17,230 nt of DNA from Spirochaetia bacterium (GTDB lineage: Bacteria; Spirochaetota; Leptospiria; Leptospirales; Leptonemataceae), in assembly GCA_029880625.1 (NCBI GenBank), contig JAOUOA010000006.1, forward strand, positions 1 to 17,230, given 5' to 3'. Below are positions 14,871 through 17,230 of this stretch, in pieces (positions within the stretch are counted from its first letter, which is position 1; each line of letters begins with the position of its first letter). The translations under genes and the position numbers were made by a program. Under the pieces are notes generated by a model. The model was not told the origin of the DNA and ran no database searches. It saw only the letters and a program-made list of their open reading frames with translations.

Positions 14871-15914
14871 ATGAAATATCAAATTCTGGGAAGAAGCGGA
14901 ATGCGCGTATCGGAAATGTGTCTGGGCGCTATGACTTTCGGTGAAGAATGGGGACTTGGTGTAGATCAAACCGAGAGTAGAAAGGTTTTCAATTTATTTC
15001 TGGATTCGGGCGGCAATTTTATCGATACGGCAAATAAGTACAATGAAGGAACAAGCGAAATGTTCCTCGGAGATTTCATGAAAGGACTCCGGAATCAAAT
15101 TGTACTGGCAACAAAATATACAATGAACATGAATGATCAAGATCCCAATGCCGGCGGAAATCACAGAAAAAATATGGTTCTCTCTGTTGAAGAAAGCCTT
15201 CGCAGATTGAAAACAGATTATATTGATCTGTACTGGCTCCATATGTGGGACTATACAACTCCTGCTGAAGAAGTGATGCGCGCCCTTGACGATCTGATCC
15301 GATCCGGCAAAATTCTTCATATTGGCGCATCAGATACGCCTGCCTGGATCATTGCAAGAAGCAATACATTTGCAGAACTTCGCGGCTGGACTCAGTTTAC
15401 TGCCCTGCAGCTGAAATACAATCTTCTTGAGCGGACCATTGAAAGAGAATTTACTGAAATGGCCCGTGAATTCAACATTGCAGTAACTTCATGGGCTCCC
15501 CTCAACTACGGAATTTTAACCGGGAAATACTCATTGAAAGACGGAAAACTGATATCCGCCGACAACAGCAAACGCTACTCTCCTGATCAGGGCGGTTTTC
15601 TGGATAAACGAAAACAGGAAATCATACAGAAACTCAGAGATATTTCAGAAAGAAAAAATCTTCCCATGTCTCAGATTGCTCTGGCCTGGGTACGCCAGAA
15701 AGGAGTCCTTCCCATCGTAGGCGCTAAAACAGAAAGTCAGCTAAAAGAAAATCTGGGCTATCTGCAGCATGAACTCAGCGTCATCGATATGAGTGAACTT
15801 GAAGAAGCCAGTAAAATAGACCTGGGATTTCCCCATGAATTTCTCCATCGAGACGGGATCAGAGAAAGAATTTTCGGAGATACCTATACAAAGTTTGACG
15901 GTTTGAAGCTGTAA
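14871..15914 (+). CDS. Aldo/keto reductase
   Basis: This 347-residue TIM-barrel oxidoreductase has the full catalytic tetrad: D52 (FIDTANKY), Y57, K82 (LATKYT) and H124 (YWLHMWD). The NAD(P)H-binding end is visible in VTSWAPLNYGILTGKYS (about residue 203 onward) and LPIVGAKTESQL (about 280-291), and the length is normal. It resembles the group that includes YajO-like and voltage-gated-channel-beta-like reductases, which reduce aldehydes or ketones with NADPH; the true substrate is unknown. The ATG is fixed by AGGAAGG with a 6-nt spacer, the strongest ribosome site among the complete genes here, which suggests good expression. It lies about 80-90 bases upstream of the metallophosphoesterase on the same strand without a clear terminator, so the two may be cotranscribed. 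Confidence 0.93.
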   Translation: MKYQILGRSGMRVSEMCLGAMTFGEEWGLGVDQTESRKVFNLFLDSGGNFIDTANKYNEGTSEMFLGDFMKGLRNQIVLATKYTMNMNDQDPNAGGNHRKNMVLSVEESLRRLKTDYIDLYWLHMWDYTTPAEEVMRALDDLIRSGKILHIGASDTPAWIIARSNTFAELRGWTQFTALQLKYNLLERTIEREFTEMAREFNIAVTSWAPLNYGILTGKYSLKDGKLISADNSKRYSPDQGGFLDKRKQEIIQKLRDISERKNLPMSQIALAWVRQKGVLPIVGAKTESQLKENLGYLQHELSVIDMSELEEASKIDLGFPHEFLHRDGIRERIFGDTYTKFDGLKL

Positions 15915-16004
15915 ATGTCTGATCGGATCGGCTGACAAAGCGCTCTTTCTTTACAAATAAAAAATAGCTGGCGGAATCGCTGCCGGAGAGTTTTATTGTA
16001 CTTA

Positions 16005-17230
16005 ATGAAACTGGACCTTCTTCGTATGATTTTTTTTCTATCGGCATCCCTGATTCTGTGCACCATGTATATTTATACCGGGATGCGCCTGATCCGTCCT
16101 CTCGCAATTTCAATAAAAACAAAAAAAATCCTATGGAGTATCCTGATCTTTTTACTTGTATTCTGTTTTACTCCTTTTATCTTCTGGATTTTCAGACCCG
16201 AGGCTCCCTGGATGGATGCTCTCATCCGGATTGTCTTTCTGCAGTTCGGGCTTTTTTCAATTTTATTTCCCCTTGTACTTTTCCGTGACGGAATTTTAAT
16301 TCTGATCCGCACTGTTCAAAACATTTTCTCAAAATATGCGAAAATAAATTCTTCATCAAACTCTGATAAGAATTCAGATGATTATACAGAAACTCTGATG
16401 AACAGAAAATCTTTTCTTGCAAATGCGGGAACGGCTTCGCTTGTAGGATTCACCACAACTCTTACCGGATATGGGCTGTTTAACGCTCTTCAGCCCCCGG
16501 AAGTAAAAAAAGTAACCGTTCACTCCAAAAATCTGCCGGTAGAATTTGAAGGTTTCAAGATCGTTCAGATCAGCGACCTCCATGTGGGGCCCTCCATCAA
16601 ATTCGATTATGTTGAAGAATGCGTGAAAATTGCCGGTAGCCTGAATGCGGATATTGCCGTTCTTACAGGCGATATGGTAGATGGCAGCGTCAAATATCTG
16701 TCAAAGGATATGGATCCCATTGCGGATCTTAAAACCTCTTCCGGTATATATCTCTGTACAGGAAATCATGAATATTATTCAGGCGTTGATGCATGGATGG
16801 ATGCATTTCGCGGAATGGGTGTAAAGCCTTTGATCAACGAAGGCATTGTATTGAACAAAGGAAAAAGCGCTCTTTCTGTTTCCGGAGTTACCGATATCCG
16901 CGAAGGTCATAAACTTAAGGGTCATGCGACAAATCCACTTGCGGCCTTGCGAAATATTCCTGATCATGCCTACAAGGTTCTTCTTGCCCATCAGCCGAAA
17001 AGCATTTTTGGGGCTTCTTCTATGGGATATGATCTTCAGCTTTCCGGCCATACGCATGGCGGGCAGTATTTTCCCTACAATTACCTTGTGGAATTTTTTC
17101 ATCCATATGTATCGGGACTGCATAAACACGGCAATACCCAAATTTATGTGAACACAGCAACTGGATACTGGGGACCTCCTCAGAGGATGGGAAGACCGGG
17201 AGAAATCACTTTGATTGAACTAAGACGAAA
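16005..17230 (+). CDS. Membrane-anchored metallophosphoesterase (3' end cut off)
   Basis: This frame is open to the window edge, giving 408 residues, and probably lacks only a few at the C-terminus because EITLIELRR is typical of the family end. Three membrane spans (about 5-27, 42-62 and 70-100) precede a calcineurin-like phosphoesterase domain. That domain has SDLHVG (D191, H193), GDMVDG (D223), GNHEYY (N254, H255), LAHQP (H329) and GHTHGGQ (H349, H351), all metal ligands of the YkuE/YaeI-like branch. These enzymes act on phosphodiesters, including lipid pyrophosphates such as UDP-diacylglucosamine in some members. The catalytic domain follows MNRKSFL and a hydrophobic stretch (132-160) that recalls a twin-arginine signal with Arg-Lys. 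A TTG at 15996 is the likelier true start: GGAG (15985-15988) lies 7 nt before it, and 16 nt before the ATG. Confidence 0.9.
   Translation, partial: MKLDLLRMIFFLSASLILCTMYIYTGMRLIRPLAISIKTKKILWSILIFLLVFCFTPFIFWIFRPEAPWMDALIRIVFLQFGLFSILFPLVLFRDGILILIRTVQNIFSKYAKINSSSNSDKNSDDYTETLMNRKSFLANAGTASLVGFTTTLTGYGLFNALQPPEVKKVTVHSKNLPVEFEGFKIVQISDLHVGPSIKFDYVEECVKIAGSLNADIAVLTGDMVDGSVKYLSKDMDPIADLKTSSGIYLCTGNHEYYSGVDAWMDAFRGMGVKPLINEGIVLNKGKSALSVSGVTDIREGHKLKGHATNPLAALRNIPDHAYKVLLAHQPKSIFGASSMGYDLQLSGHTHGGQYFPYNYLVEFFHPYVSGLHKHGNTQIYVNTATGYWGPPQRMGRPGEITLIELRR

Overview
The window reads as a chromosomal stretch of an AT-rich diderm bacterium, most likely a spirochaete of the Leptospira group. Four things suggest this: short loose lipoprotein signals, a TRL-type lipoprotein, the TIGR03545/TIGR03546 gene pair, and many small exported proteins of no recognised family. 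This placement is inference from gene content and base composition. No rRNA, tRNA, CRISPR array, transposase or phage gene was seen.

Layout, left to right. (1) Bases 1-31 hold the first codons of a minus-strand gene behind a strong ribosome site, followed by a gene-free AT-rich region up to 409. (2) 410-3175 is a plus-strand operon: a TIGR03546-like membrane protein, an overlapping TIGR03545-like AsmA-style membrane-anchored protein with coiled coils, and a small unknown protein. (3) 3224-4316 has two divergent genes, an exported unknown protein (minus) and a VOC/glyoxalase-fold protein (plus). (4) 7261 down to 4402 is a minus-strand operon of three genes: an acyltransferase-3 protein that resembles the NRF-6 branch, a C5-sterol-desaturase-like di-iron protein, and a nitrilase-fold protein whose catalytic cysteine is a glycine. 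(5) 7513-7943 is a compact, apparently highly expressed unit: promoter, TRL-family lipoprotein and a good intrinsic terminator. (6) 7997-9091 (plus) is a lipoprotein with an alpha/beta-hydrolase fold. Its 3' end overlaps by 23 bp a convergent small PEGA-like lipoprotein gene (minus). (7) 9597-11447 has two large gene-poor gaps around a SAM methyltransferase. (8) 11448-11858 is a single-domain globin. (9) 14458 down to 12042 (minus) is an orphan membrane PAS histidine kinase followed closely by an exported protein with an SH3-like part. (10) 14871-15914 is an aldo/keto reductase, followed by a membrane-anchored metallophosphoesterase that runs off the right edge.

How the genes may work together. 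The clearest functional unit is the acyltransferase/desaturase/nitrilase-fold operon, which looks like a membrane-lipid or envelope-modification set; its substrate cannot be read from sequence. The TIGR03545/03546 operon looks like an envelope transport or assembly unit of unknown job. The kinase and its downstream exported protein may form a sensing pair without a local response regulator. The other genes appear to be single transcription units.

The most interesting points are the cysteine-less nitrilase homologue in a lipid-type operon, the NRF-6-like acyltransferase, and the overlapping TIGR03546/TIGR03545 pair with its small partner. No wholly new system can be demonstrated from the sequence alone.
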